Assembly: GCF_030285785.1 (NCBI RefSeq)
Contig: NZ_CP127247.1
Coordinates: 1,635,501 to 1,699,500, forward strand
Direction of reading: 5' to 3'
From: Parasedimentitalea psychrophila
GTDB taxonomy: Bacteria > Pseudomonadota > Alphaproteobacteria > Rhodobacterales > Rhodobacteraceae
Length of the DNA stretch: 64,000 bases
A model generated the notes under the pieces. The model was not told where the DNA came from, did no database searches, and saw only the letters and a list, made by a program, of their open reading frames with translations. Position numbers and translations under genes: made by a program. Below are positions 17,975-26,868 of the stretch, in pieces. The first letter of the stretch is position 1. Each line of letters begins with the position of its first letter.

Positions 17975-18005
17975 CTTTCATCCAAATATGATACGCCTAT
18001 ATAGG
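17975..18005 (+). promoter_or_regulatory. Heat-shock (RpoH/sigma-32-type) promoter of hslO
   Basis: CTTT (17975-17978), 17 bases, then CCTATATAGG (17996-18005), compared with the alphaproteobacterial RpoH consensus CTTG-N17/18-CYTATNTNNG. The -10 element fits perfectly and the -35 has three of four bases. It lies 38 bases upstream of hslO, a heat-shock gene, and its -10 is nearly identical to the one before dnaK. Confidence 0.6.
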
Positions 18006-18042
18006 CTCGATATGCCAACCCCGGGCGTGCAAGGAAACCCCC

Positions 18043-19029
18043 ATGACTCTTGGATCAAAAATCGCATGGGACGATACCGTCCTGCCATTCCAACTGGATA
18101 CTGTCGACATGCGTGGCCGCGTGGCGCGGCTGGACGGTGTGCTTGATGGAATTCTAAAGCAACATGATTACCCAAAGCAGGTCGAGGCCCTGGTAGCCGA
18201 GATGGCAGTGCTGACCGCGCTGATTGGCCAGACGATCAAATTGCAGTGGAAATTATCGCTGCAAGTGCAATCCAAAGGCCCGGTGCGAATGATCGCCACC
18301 GACTATTACGCGCCGCAGACCGAGGGCGCGCCGGCCCGGATTCGCGCCTATGCCAGCTTTGATGCTGACCGGCTGACCGACGGCACTCCGTTTGATCAGG
18401 TTAGCGATGGCTATTTCGCGGTGATGATCGACCAGGGCGAGGGCAATAAGCCCTATCAGGGCATCACCTCGCTGGAGGGTGACAGCATTTCGGCCTGTGC
18501 CGAAGCCTATTTCGCCCAGTCCGAGCAATTGCCGACACGGTTCAGCCTCAGCTTTGGGACATCCATGGTGCCGGGCGGCGCCGAACACTGGCGTGCTGGC
18601 GGCATCATGTTGCAGCACATGCCCAAGGCGTCGCCGTTTGTTGCCCAATCCGAAGCGGTGCAAGACAACCTGACCGCCGCAGATCTGGTCGAGGGCGAAG
18701 AAGGCGAGAACTGGAATCGGGTCAATATCCTGCTGGATACGGTCGAGGATCTGGAGCTGGTCGGCCCCTTGGTGCCGCCCAAGGATCTTCTTCTTCGTTT
18801 GTTCCACGAGGAATCGCCCCGGGTATTTGACCCGCAGGCGGTTAGATTTGGCTGTACCTGTTCCGAAGATAGGGTGCGTCAAAGCCTGTCGATTTATTCG
18901 GCCGGCGACCTCGAAACAATGACCACCGACGCGGGGCGAATAACCGCTGACTGTCAATTTTGCAGCGCTCATTACGATCTCGACCCGACAACGGTTGGAT
19001 TTGACGCGAAAAATCCACCGGGTGCCTGA
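18043..19029 (+). CDS. hslO: Hsp33 redox-regulated chaperone
   Basis: Hsp33 is a cytoplasmic holdase chaperone switched on by oxidative unfolding when its zinc-binding cysteines form disulfides. The 328-residue protein has the family N-terminal domain (RGRVARLDGVLDGIL, VAEMAVLTALIGQTIKLQWK) and the redox switch at the C-terminus: FGCTC near residues 270-272 and CQFC near 305-308, giving the CxC...CxxC pattern. AAGGAAA precedes the ATG. A matching RpoH-type promoter lies upstream. The next gene overlaps its 3' end. Confidence 0.95.
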   Translation: MTLGSKIAWDDTVLPFQLDTVDMRGRVARLDGVLDGILKQHDYPKQVEALVAEMAVLTALIGQTIKLQWKLSLQVQSKGPVRMIATDYYAPQTEGAPARIRAYASFDADRLTDGTPFDQVSDGYFAVMIDQGEGNKPYQGITSLEGDSISACAEAYFAQSEQLPTRFSLSFGTSMVPGGAEHWRAGGIMLQHMPKASPFVAQSEAVQDNLTAADLVEGEEGENWNRVNILLDTVEDLELVGPLVPPKDLLLRLFHEESPRVFDPQAVRFGCTCSEDRVRQSLSIYSAGDLETMTTDAGRITADCQFCSAHYDLDPTTVGFDAKNPPGA

Positions 19030-19615
19030 GCTGATCGAAACCCTGCGGGCGGCGCTGGATCATCCCGGTGACGGCTCGTCTGATTTCGATCTGAACCCCG
19101 ATTTCAAACTGCCGGCAGGGCGCAAATTGCGTGCTGCCGGCGTGCTGGTCGCCATTTCCCTTGCCGGCGCTACGCCGCAGGTTTTTCTGACCAAACGCTC
19201 CTCTGCCTTGAAACATCACCCCGGCCAGATTGCATTTCCCGGCGGCAAGCAGGACGAGGGCGACAAGGATGTGACCGCCGCCGCCCTGCGCGAAGCCTGG
19301 GAGGAAATTGGCCTGCCGCGTCACCTGCCGCAGGTTATCGGCCATTTGCCAGAGCATGAAACCGTCACCGGGTTTCGCGTCACGCCAGTGGTGGCGCTGC
19401 TGGAGCAGGGTTTTCAGCTGCGCCCCGAACCGGGCGAAGTGGACGAGGTGTTTTTGGTGCCACTGGCGCATCTGCTGAATCTGGAGAACTATATCATCGA
19501 ATCCCGCCGCTGGCGCGGGGTGCAGAGGCACTATTTTACCGTGCCATATGGCCCCTATTATATCTGGGGTGCCACGGCGCGAATGTTGCATGAACTTGCT
19601 GTGCGGATGAAATGA
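18995..19615 (+). CDS. Nudix hydrolase, CoA pyrophosphatase-like
   Basis: A 206-residue Nudix protein of the CoA-pyrophosphatase type, which cleaves CoA to 4'-phosphopantetheine and 3',5'-ADP. It has the family-specific TKRSSALKHHPGQIAFPGGK followed by the Nudix box (EGDKDVTAAALREAWEEIGL). The frame overlaps hslO by 35 bases from a TTG at 18995; a GTG at 19022 is an alternative start with only an 8-base overlap, and neither has a strong ribosome-binding site. Its stop overlaps the next gene's ATG by four bases, so hslO, this gene and the CCA-adding enzyme form one transcript. Confidence 0.85.
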   Translation: MDLTRKIHRVPELIETLRAALDHPGDGSSDFDLNPDFKLPAGRKLRAAGVLVAISLAGATPQVFLTKRSSALKHHPGQIAFPGGKQDEGDKDVTAAALREAWEEIGLPRHLPQVIGHLPEHETVTGFRVTPVVALLEQGFQLRPEPGEVDEVFLVPLAHLLNLENYIIESRRWRGVQRHYFTVPYGPYYIWGATARMLHELAVRMK

Positions 19616-20769
19616 TGACCCGAATTGATCAACCCTGGTTAAAAGATGCCGCCACCCAAGCGGTTTGCGACGCGATCACTGCCGAGGGCGCCCTGTTGCT
19701 TTTTGTCGGCGGTAGCGTGCGAAATGCGCTGATGGGCGTGGCGGTGTCGGACCTGGATCTCGCCACCGATGCCCATCCCGAAACAGTGATGAAACTGGCA
19801 AAGCAGGCTGGGTTGAAGGTTATTCCAACCGGGATCGACCATGGGACAGTTACAGTGATCAGCGGTGGTATCCCGTTTGAAATTACCACTTTTCGCAAGG
19901 ATGTCGCCACCGACGGCCGCCGCGCCACCGTGGCCTTTGCCAGTGATATTGCTGACGACGCCGCGCGGCGCGATTTCACCATGAATGCAATTTATGCCCG
20001 CCCGGATGGCCGTGTCGTTGATCCGTTGGGGGGCATGGCTGATCTGGAGACCCGACGGGTTCGCTTCATTGGCACCGCGCAAAACCGTATCCGCGAGGAT
20101 TACCTGCGCTCGCTGCGGTATTTCCGGTTTCACGCCTGGTATGGCGACCCCGAGGCTGGATTTGACCCCGAGGCGCTGGCCGCGATTGCCGCCAATCTGG
20201 AGGGCTTGGGCCAATTGTCACGCGAGCGGGTTGGCGCTGAAATGTTGAAATTACTGGCGGCTGAGGATCCGGCCCCTTCGGTGGCTGCGATGCGCCAGTC
20301 TGGCGTGTTGCAGGAACTTCTACCCGGATCCGATGACCGCGCGCTGGCCCCTTTGGTTCACTTTGAGGCCGGCTTGATAGCCAATCCGATCCGCCGTCTT
20401 GCGGCTTTGGGTGGGCCGGACATGGGCGGGCATCTGCGGCTTAGCAAGGCGCAGATGGTCAGTTGGACCACTCTGCGCGCACAAGCTGTCGCAACCACCG
20501 GCGCCGCCGAACTGGGATATCGTCTGGGCGAGGCGCAGGCGCGGGACGTTCTACTGCTGCGTGCCGCCTTGCTGGAACAGCCCCTAAATGTCAATTTAGA
20601 GACTGATATTGCAAGGGGCGCTGCTGCAAAGTTCCCGCTTTCAGCCCGCGATTTGATGCCGGAGATCACGGGCAAGGCGCTGGGTGACACCCTCAAACGG
20701 CTCGAGGCGGATTGGATCGCTTCGGCGTTCACGCTCACCCGGGATGGCTTGCTGGCCAAAGGCGCTTAA
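19612..20769 (+). CDS. CCA tRNA nucleotidyltransferase / poly(A)-polymerase-like
   Basis: A 385-residue class II nucleotidyltransferase that adds or repairs the 3' CCA of tRNA. The N-terminal head shows LLFVGGSVRNALMG and the metal-binding DLDLATDAHPE; FEITTFRKDV and RRDFTMNAIYARPDGRVVDP follow. Bacterial CCA enzymes and poly(A) polymerases share these motifs; its size and short C-terminus favour CCA addition. It begins at the ATGATG overlapping the CoA pyrophosphatase stop. A 200-base gap with a leader ORF follows before the ABC exporter. Confidence 0.9.
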   Translation: MMTRIDQPWLKDAATQAVCDAITAEGALLLFVGGSVRNALMGVAVSDLDLATDAHPETVMKLAKQAGLKVIPTGIDHGTVTVISGGIPFEITTFRKDVATDGRRATVAFASDIADDAARRDFTMNAIYARPDGRVVDPLGGMADLETRRVRFIGTAQNRIREDYLRSLRYFRFHAWYGDPEAGFDPEALAAIAANLEGLGQLSRERVGAEMLKLLAAEDPAPSVAAMRQSGVLQELLPGSDDRALAPLVHFEAGLIANPIRRLAALGGPDMGGHLRLSKAQMVSWTTLRAQAVATTGAAELGYRLGEAQARDVLLLRAALLEQPLNVNLETDIARGAAAKFPLSARDLMPEITGKALGDTLKRLEADWIASAFTLTRDGLLAKGA

Positions 20770-20857
20770 AAAGCGGCGCAACCAAAGCGCGTGACAAAGC
20801 CCAAAAACTGTCCTACGCATGATCCACAAATGACTGTCAGATGACGGAGGAATGCAT

Positions 20858-20884
20858 ATGTATCGTGGGATCTGGTTCAGCTAA
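20858..20884 (+). CDS. Possible 8-residue leader peptide
   Basis: Behind an ideal GGAGG (20846-20850) and a 7-base spacer, an ATG opens MYRGIWFS followed by TAA. An ATG at 20852 in the same frame is too close to the ribosome-binding site. The ORF ends 88 bases before the ABC exporter gene; between them lie a GC-rich hairpin (about 20909-20932) and a run of five T (20948-20952). This is the arrangement of a translated leader controlling a downstream gene, but the role is inferred from layout only. Confidence 0.35.
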   Translation: MYRGIWFS

Positions 20885-20972
20885 CGCCGATATCCTTCCC
20901 AATTGACCGGGGGGCTTCGGCGCCGCCTCTGTCTGCATTTGCATATCTTTTTAGCTCATCTGGAGCACCGTC

Positions 20973-22811
20973 ATGTTTCGTTACTTCGAAAACCTTGTAG
21001 ATCCCTATTGCGATTATCCTGAAGTGGACAGTCCGCCAACGCGGTTGTGGCCTTTTATGCGCGACTATTGCCGCCCCTTCACCCGCATCTTTATCTGGAC
21101 CGCGTTGATGTCGCTTGTGGTCGCCGCGATCGAGGTCGGGCTGATCTATTACATGGGCCGGATGATTGATTACTTTGGAGAGGGTCCCGAGCAGGTCTGG
21201 GCCAACTACGGCACCGAGCTGATCCTAGTGTCGATGTTCATCCTGTTCATCCGTCCGGTGCTGCAATTGCTGGATGTTGTGTTGCTGAACAACGCCATTC
21301 TGCCCAATTTGGGCACGCTGATCCGCTGGCGGGCGCACCGGCATGTGCTGCGCCAATCGGTGGGCTGGTTTGAAAACGATTTTGCCGGCCGTATCGCCAA
21401 TCGCATCATGCAAACGCCCCCCGCTGCCGGCGAGGTGGTGTTTCAGGTGTTCGACGCCATTTCCTATTCGCTGGCCTATTTGATCGGCGCGGCGCTGTTG
21501 TTGATGATGGCGGATGTGCGGCTGCTGCTGCCGATGCTGATCTGGTTTGTCCTCTACGGGCTGCTGGTGCGCTGGACGGTGAAACGGGTGGGGCCGGCCT
21601 CGCAGGCTTCGTCTGATGCGCGCTCGGCGGTGACCGGCTTGGTGGTTGATGCCTACTCCAACATCCATTCGGTCAAAATGTTTGCCCATCACGATCTGGA
21701 AGTGACGGGCGCCAAACGTGTTATCGAGAAAACGCGCAAAACATTTCAGACCGAAATGCGGATTTTTACGGTGATGGATGCGGTCTTGGTCAGCCTGAAT
21801 GGCCTGCTGATTGTCGGTGTCGTTGGCTGGGCGATCTATCTGTGGATGTTGGGGCAAGCCTCGGTTGGGGTGATTGCTGCCGCCGCCACGCTGACCCTGC
21901 GGCTCAACGCGATGACCGGCTGGATCATGTGGGCGCTGACCTCGTTCTTTCGCCAGTTGGGGGTGGTGGCCGAGGGTATGCAAACCATTGCCCAGCCGAT
22001 TGATCTGGTCGATGCGGCCAATGCCACCCCGCTGCAATTGAGTGCCGGTGAGATCGAGTTGCGCAACCTGAGCCATCATTATGGTCGCGGGGTCGGCGGA
22101 TTGGATCATATCAACCTGACTATCAAGCCGGGCGAGAAAATTGGCCTGATTGGCCGCTCAGGGGCTGGTAAATCGACCTTGGTCAAGCTGTTGCTGCGGT
22201 TCTACGACACCGAAAGCGGCCAGGTTCTGATCGATGGGCAGGACATTCGCACCGTCACCCAGGACAGCCTGCGCAGCAATATCGGCATGGTGCAGCAGGA
22301 CAGCTCGCTGCTGCACCGCTCGGTGCGGGAAAATATCCTGTATGGCCGCCCCGAGGCGAGCGAAGAGCAGATGATAGCCGCCGCCAAACAGGCCGAAGCA
22401 CATGATTTCATTCTGGATCTGCAGGATCCTCAGGGCCGGCGGGGCTATGATGCGCAAGTTGGTGAACGCGGCGTGAAACTGTCCGGCGGCCAACGTCAGC
22501 GGGTGACCCTGGCGCGGGTTATCCTGAAAAACGCGCCGATTCTGCTGCTCGACGAGGCCACCAGCGCGCTGGACAGCGAGGTCGAAGCGGTGATCCAAGC
22601 GACGCTATACGGTATGATGCAGGGCAAGACGGTGATTGCGATTGCACATAGGCTGTCCACCATCGCACAAATGGATCGCATTCTGGTGCTGGACCAGGGC
22701 CGCATCGTCGAGGAAGGTAGCCACGACGACCTGTTGGCAGCACAGGGGCAATATGCCCAGTTCTGGGCCCGGCAATCGGGCGGATTTCTCAATGTCGAGG
22801 CAGCGGAATGA
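20973..22811 (+). CDS. ABC transporter, fused permease-ATPase, half of heterodimer
   Basis: A 612-residue half-transporter of the type I exporter class: six predicted membrane helices (about residues 30-325), then the ATPase with Walker A GRSGAGKSTLV (about residue 394), signature LSGGQRQR (about 502), Walker B with LLLDEATSALDSE (about 524) and the switch AIAHRLST. The glutamate and histidine needed for hydrolysis are present. Its stop overlaps the start of a second half-transporter by four bases, so the two probably form a heterodimer. The substrate is not predictable; lipids or drugs are usual. An upstream leader ORF may regulate the pair. Confidence 0.9.
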   Translation: MFRYFENLVDPYCDYPEVDSPPTRLWPFMRDYCRPFTRIFIWTALMSLVVAAIEVGLIYYMGRMIDYFGEGPEQVWANYGTELILVSMFILFIRPVLQLLDVVLLNNAILPNLGTLIRWRAHRHVLRQSVGWFENDFAGRIANRIMQTPPAAGEVVFQVFDAISYSLAYLIGAALLLMMADVRLLLPMLIWFVLYGLLVRWTVKRVGPASQASSDARSAVTGLVVDAYSNIHSVKMFAHHDLEVTGAKRVIEKTRKTFQTEMRIFTVMDAVLVSLNGLLIVGVVGWAIYLWMLGQASVGVIAAAATLTLRLNAMTGWIMWALTSFFRQLGVVAEGMQTIAQPIDLVDAANATPLQLSAGEIELRNLSHHYGRGVGGLDHINLTIKPGEKIGLIGRSGAGKSTLVKLLLRFYDTESGQVLIDGQDIRTVTQDSLRSNIGMVQQDSSLLHRSVRENILYGRPEASEEQMIAAAKQAEAHDFILDLQDPQGRRGYDAQVGERGVKLSGGQRQRVTLARVILKNAPILLLDEATSALDSEVEAVIQATLYGMMQGKTVIAIAHRLSTIAQMDRILVLDQGRIVEEGSHDDLLAAQGQYAQFWARQSGGFLNVEAAE

Positions 22812-24664
22812 ATATTGGCAATTGGATCGATGCATTTCGACCGGCGTCAGGCCCGCCACCGCAAACCCTGTGGGCCTTTTTGCGCTGGTGTCTGTCGGGG
22901 GCCTGGCCGATGTTGGGCTTGGCAGCGCTGTGCTCTTCCTTGGCCGGCGCGATGGAGGCCGGCACCGCCTATATTCTGGGTCAGGTGATCGACACCGCCA
23001 ATACCAGCGGCCCGGATATGTTTTTCTCACCCACCAATCTGGCAATGATCGCCGGCGCGATTGGATTCTTTATGGTTCTCAGGCCAATTTTGTTTGGCCT
23101 GTCGGCGGCGGCAAACTCTATTATCGTTGGGCCCAATGTTAGCCCACTGGTGCTGTCGCGGCTAAACCGGTGGACGCTGGGCCAATCTGTCAGCTTCTTT
23201 GACGATGATTTTGCCGGCCGCATTGCGCAAAAACAGATGCAAACCGCCAGTGCAGTGACCTCGGTGGCAACCGAAGCTATCAACGTGATTGCCTTTGCGC
23301 TGGCCTCGCTGGTTGGGTCACTGGCCCTGCTGGGGGTAATTGATCTGCGCATCACTGGCGTATTCATGATTTGGCTGGTGGGCTATTTTGCGCTGATCCG
23401 CTGGTTCCTGCCACGTGTACGCAAGCGCGCCGGGGCACGCGCCGGGGCCAAGGCCATGGTGACCGGGCAGGTGGTGGACACCATTACCAATATCAGGACG
23501 GTGAAGCTGTTTGCCCATGCCGACCACGAAGAACGGACCGCGCAGGGTGCGATGGGTGATTTTCGGCAAAGGGCGCTGGAATTTGGCTATCTCGCTGCGG
23601 GGTTCCGGTTTTGCCTGATGACGTTGGCCGGGTTGCTGCCCGTGCTGCTGATTGGTGCCACGCTGGTGCTATGGCAATCGGGGCAGGCCACCGAGGGCGA
23701 CATTGTTGCCGCTGGGGCCGTGTCGATCCGCATTGCTCAGATGACCGGATGGGTTAGCTTTACCCTGATGGCGATCTACTCGCATATTGGCGAAATTGAA
23801 AATGGGATGACGACTCTGACCAGCCGCAACCGGGTCGAAGATGCCAGCAATGCTGTGGATCTGGTCGTGCGGCGCGGAGAGATCATTTTTGACAACGCAG
23901 GTTTTGCATATGGCCGCGATATTGGGGGTATCCAGGGTATTTCCTTGACCATTAAACCGGGCGAAAAAATAGGCATCGTTGGCGCCTCGGGGGCAGGTAA
24001 ATCCACCTTGGTTTCGCTACTATTGCGGCTCTATGAAGGCGAAAGTGGCCGAATTCTGATTGATGGTCAGGACATCGCAGCGGTCAGTCAGAACTCGCTC
24101 CGCAGTCAGATCGGCATGGTCACCCAGGAAACCGCGATGTTCAACCGGTCGGCGCGGGACAATATCTTGTACGGTCGCCCCGACGCCAGCGAGGAAGAGA
24201 TGTTTGACGCCGCCCGCAAGGCCGAGGCGGATGACTTCATCGCTTTGTTGCAGGATGGGCAGGGCCGTCAGGGCTATGACGCCCATCTCGGTGAACGGGG
24301 GGTGAAACTGTCGGGTGGCCAGCGTCAACGCATTGCTCTGGCCCGTGCTATTTTGAAAGATGCACCAATTCTTGTGCTCGACGAGGCCACTTCGGCCCTG
24401 GATTCCGAGGTCGAGGCGGCGATCCAGTCGGCCTTGTCACGGGTGATGCGGGGCAAGACGGTGCTGGCCATTGCCCACCGGCTGTCGACGCTCAGCGAAA
24501 TGGACCGAATCATCGTGATGGAGGACGGCCGTATCGCCGAAAGCGGCAGCCATGATCAGCTTTTGGCGCGGGCTGGGCTCTATGCGCAGTTCTGGGCCCG
24601 CCAATCTGGTGGCTTTATCCGCACCGAGACCGAAACAAAGGCAGAAACAAAGGCAGCAGAATAA
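22808..24664 (+). CDS. ABC transporter, fused permease-ATPase, second half
   Basis: A 618-residue half-transporter paralogous to the preceding gene. It has an N-terminal six-helix region, Walker A GASGAGKSTLV (about residue 392), LSGGQRQR (about 500), Walker B LVLDEATSALDSE (about 521) and the switch AIAHRLST, all intact, so unlike many heterodimeric exporters neither ATP site looks degenerate. The end holds a repeated TETKAETKAA stretch. Four-base overlap with the first half means tight translational coupling. Function as lipid, drug or peptide exporter is a guess. Confidence 0.9.
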   Translation: MNIGNWIDAFRPASGPPPQTLWAFLRWCLSGAWPMLGLAALCSSLAGAMEAGTAYILGQVIDTANTSGPDMFFSPTNLAMIAGAIGFFMVLRPILFGLSAAANSIIVGPNVSPLVLSRLNRWTLGQSVSFFDDDFAGRIAQKQMQTASAVTSVATEAINVIAFALASLVGSLALLGVIDLRITGVFMIWLVGYFALIRWFLPRVRKRAGARAGAKAMVTGQVVDTITNIRTVKLFAHADHEERTAQGAMGDFRQRALEFGYLAAGFRFCLMTLAGLLPVLLIGATLVLWQSGQATEGDIVAAGAVSIRIAQMTGWVSFTLMAIYSHIGEIENGMTTLTSRNRVEDASNAVDLVVRRGEIIFDNAGFAYGRDIGGIQGISLTIKPGEKIGIVGASGAGKSTLVSLLLRLYEGESGRILIDGQDIAAVSQNSLRSQIGMVTQETAMFNRSARDNILYGRPDASEEEMFDAARKAEADDFIALLQDGQGRQGYDAHLGERGVKLSGGQRQRIALARAILKDAPILVLDEATSALDSEVEAAIQSALSRVMRGKTVLAIAHRLSTLSEMDRIIVMEDGRIAESGSHDQLLARAGLYAQFWARQSGGFIRTETETKAETKAAE

Positions 24665-24705
24665 GTTTTTTGCCAAAGCGGCCCGCTGTCTATATCAGGG
24701 CGCCC

Positions 24706-25953
24706 ATGAGTACATCAGCTAGAACCACCGCCACCATCACGCGTCTCGGCCACCAAGGCGACGGAGTCGCCGAAGGCCCTCTGTTTGCCCCGCGCACCCT
24801 TCCGGGTGAAGTGGTGACAGGAGTTGTCGCCGGCAGCGCAATGGGTGACATTCGCATCGAAACACCCTCGGAGCACCGGGTGCAAGCCCCGTGCCGCCAC
24901 TACAAATCCTGTGGCGGTTGCCAGTTGCAGCACGCCGATGATGATTTTGTGGCTGAGTGGAAGCAGGGCATAGTTCGCCACGCGCTGGGCGCTCAGGGGC
25001 TGGAAACCACGTTTCGTCCCGTCCACACTTCGCCGCCGCGATCCCGTCGCCGCGCCACTCTGGCGGTTCGACGCACCAAAAAGGGCGCGATGGCCGGGTT
25101 TCATGGCCGTGCTTCGGGGGTCATCACTGAGATCCCGGATTGTCACCTTCTAGACCCGGATCTGTTGGCAGCCATTCCAATGGTCGAAGATCTGGCGCAG
25201 ATCGGCGCCAGCCGCAAGACGCCGCTAGCCGTCACCGTAACCCTGTCGGACATTGGTCTGGATGTGTTGGTGAAGAACGGCAAGCCGCTGGATGGGCCGC
25301 TGCGCATGTTATTGGCGCAATCGGTGGAAAAGCTGGGTATCACCCGGCTGACTTGGGATGATGAACAGATCGCCATGACCCAGCCCCCCACGCAGACCTT
25401 TGGTCCTGCTAAGGTCTGCCCGCCTCCGGGCAGTTTCCTGCAGGCCACCCGCGAGGGCGAGGCGGCCCTGTTGGCTGCGGTGCAGGAAATCGTTCAGGGT
25501 TCCAAACGAATCGTCGATCTGTTTGCCGGCTGCGGCACCTTTGCGCTGCCGCTGGCCAAAAACGCCGAGATCCTGGCCGTCGAGGGCGACCCGGAGATGG
25601 TGCAGGCGCTGGAGGCCGGCTGGCGTCAGGCCAAGGGTCTGAAAGTGGTCAAGGCTGTCGCCCGTGACCTGTTTCGCCGCCCGATGATGCCGGATGAACT
25701 GAACCCCTTTGGTGCGTTCTACGAGGCGGCAGTGATCGACCCCCCGCGCTCTGGCGCCGAATCTCAGGTCGCTGAACTGATCAAGGCCCGCACCCGAACC
25801 ATCGCCTATGTGTCCTGTAATCCGGTCACCTTTGCCCGCGATGCTAAGTCTCTGGTTGGTGCTGGGTATCAGTTGAACTGGGTTCAGGTTGTTGACCAGT
25901 TCCGCTGGGCAGCCCATACCGAACTGGTTGCGTCCTTCACCCTTGCCGATTGA
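24706..25953 (+). CDS. TrmA/RlmD-type RNA m5U methyltransferase
   Basis: A 415-residue class I SAM-dependent methyltransferase of the TrmA/RlmC/RlmD family, which methylates C5 of uridine in rRNA or tRNA. It has an N-terminal TRAM-like region, then the iron-sulfur cysteines in APCRHYKSCGGCQLQ, the SAM-binding DLFAGCGTFALPLAK, VIDPPRSGA and the catalytic cysteine in YVSCNPVTFARD. The start is ATG 24706 (MSTSARTTAT); an upstream TTG also opens the frame. Without alignment I cannot say whether it modifies rRNA or tRNA. Confidence 0.9.
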   Translation: MSTSARTTATITRLGHQGDGVAEGPLFAPRTLPGEVVTGVVAGSAMGDIRIETPSEHRVQAPCRHYKSCGGCQLQHADDDFVAEWKQGIVRHALGAQGLETTFRPVHTSPPRSRRRATLAVRRTKKGAMAGFHGRASGVITEIPDCHLLDPDLLAAIPMVEDLAQIGASRKTPLAVTVTLSDIGLDVLVKNGKPLDGPLRMLLAQSVEKLGITRLTWDDEQIAMTQPPTQTFGPAKVCPPPGSFLQATREGEAALLAAVQEIVQGSKRIVDLFAGCGTFALPLAKNAEILAVEGDPEMVQALEAGWRQAKGLKVVKAVARDLFRRPMMPDELNPFGAFYEAAVIDPPRSGAESQVAELIKARTRTIAYVSCNPVTFARDAKSLVGAGYQLNWVQVVDQFRWAAHTELVASFTLAD

Positions 25954-25974
25954 ACCTATGCCCGGATTTTTATC

Positions 25975-26799
25975 ATGTCCCTGATTCAACGTATGGCGGC
26001 CGTTTTGGAAAACGCCCGTTTTGGTCACTTCATCACCATCGTCATTGTGATCAATGCGGTGACATTGGGACTGGAAACCTCGCCCTCAGTCATGGCGCGG
26101 TCTGGCGTGATTATCAGTCTGATCGATGAACTCTGTTTAACGATCTTTGTGCTCGAAATTCTGGCCAAGCTGGTGGTGTCCCGGCATCGGTTTTTCCTGA
26201 ATGGATGGAATGTCTTCGATTTCATAATCGTTGGTATTGCGCTGGTTCCGGGGGCGCAGGGGCTTTCGGTGCTGCGGGCGCTGCGAATTCTGCGGGTATT
26301 GCGGGTTATTTCGGTGGCCCCCAGCCTGCGCCGGGTGGTCGAGGGCTTCATCACCGCATTGCCGGGCATGGGGTCGGTGTTCCTGCTGATGGCGATTATT
26401 TTCTACATCGGCTCGGTGATTGCCACCAAACTGTTCGGGGGCCTCTTTCCGCAATGGTTCGGGACCTTGGGGGGCAGCGCCTATTCGCTGTTCCAGATCA
26501 TGACGCTGGAAAGCTGGTCCATGGGCATTGTGCGTCCGGTGATGGAGATCTTCCCCTATGCTTGGGTGTTCTTTGTGCCCTTTATCATGGTCACCACATT
26601 TGCCGTGGTGAACCTGCTGGTGGGTCTGATCGTGAACTCGATGCAGGACGCGCATAGCGTTGAAGATACCGAGCGAACCGACGCGTACCGCGATCTGGTT
26701 CTCGCGCGACTTGAGGCCATCGAGCAGCGGTTGCCGCCGCAAATTGAGGTGATTGAGCAACGGTCGCGGCCACATATTGAGACACTTTCCAAAAAGTGA
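25975..26799 (+). CDS. Voltage-gated sodium channel (BacNaV family)
   Basis: A 274-residue single-domain ion channel subunit that would assemble as a tetramer in the inner membrane. S1-S4 form the voltage sensor; S4 is LRALRILRVLRVISVAPSLR with arginines every third position. The pore loop has the bacterial sodium-selective filter TLESWSMG (about residues 177-184), where the Glu-Ser pair lies. S6 ends LVGLIVNSMQDAH, followed by a charged C-terminal coil that usually tetramerises. Characterised relatives come from roseobacters and Bacillus halodurans (NaChBac). It is separated by only 21 bases from the RNA methyltransferase. Confidence 0.9.
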   Translation: MSLIQRMAAVLENARFGHFITIVIVINAVTLGLETSPSVMARSGVIISLIDELCLTIFVLEILAKLVVSRHRFFLNGWNVFDFIIVGIALVPGAQGLSVLRALRILRVLRVISVAPSLRRVVEGFITALPGMGSVFLLMAIIFYIGSVIATKLFGGLFPQWFGTLGGSAYSLFQIMTLESWSMGIVRPVMEIFPYAWVFFVPFIMVTTFAVVNLLVGLIVNSMQDAHSVEDTERTDAYRDLVLARLEAIEQRLPPQIEVIEQRSRPHIETLSKK

Positions 26800-26868
26800 T
26801 TTTGGTTAACGCAGTATTTGGCGGTAATTTGGCAAAAAGACCCCAAAAAAAGATGAGATCAGAGCAGT

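Noticed and set aside
21225-22109. Long minus-strand ORF opposite the first ABC transporter gene
   Set aside because: Antisense shadow of the ABC gene in GC-rich DNA, low-complexity composition (many His, Gln, Arg), no recognisable motif or ribosome-binding site.
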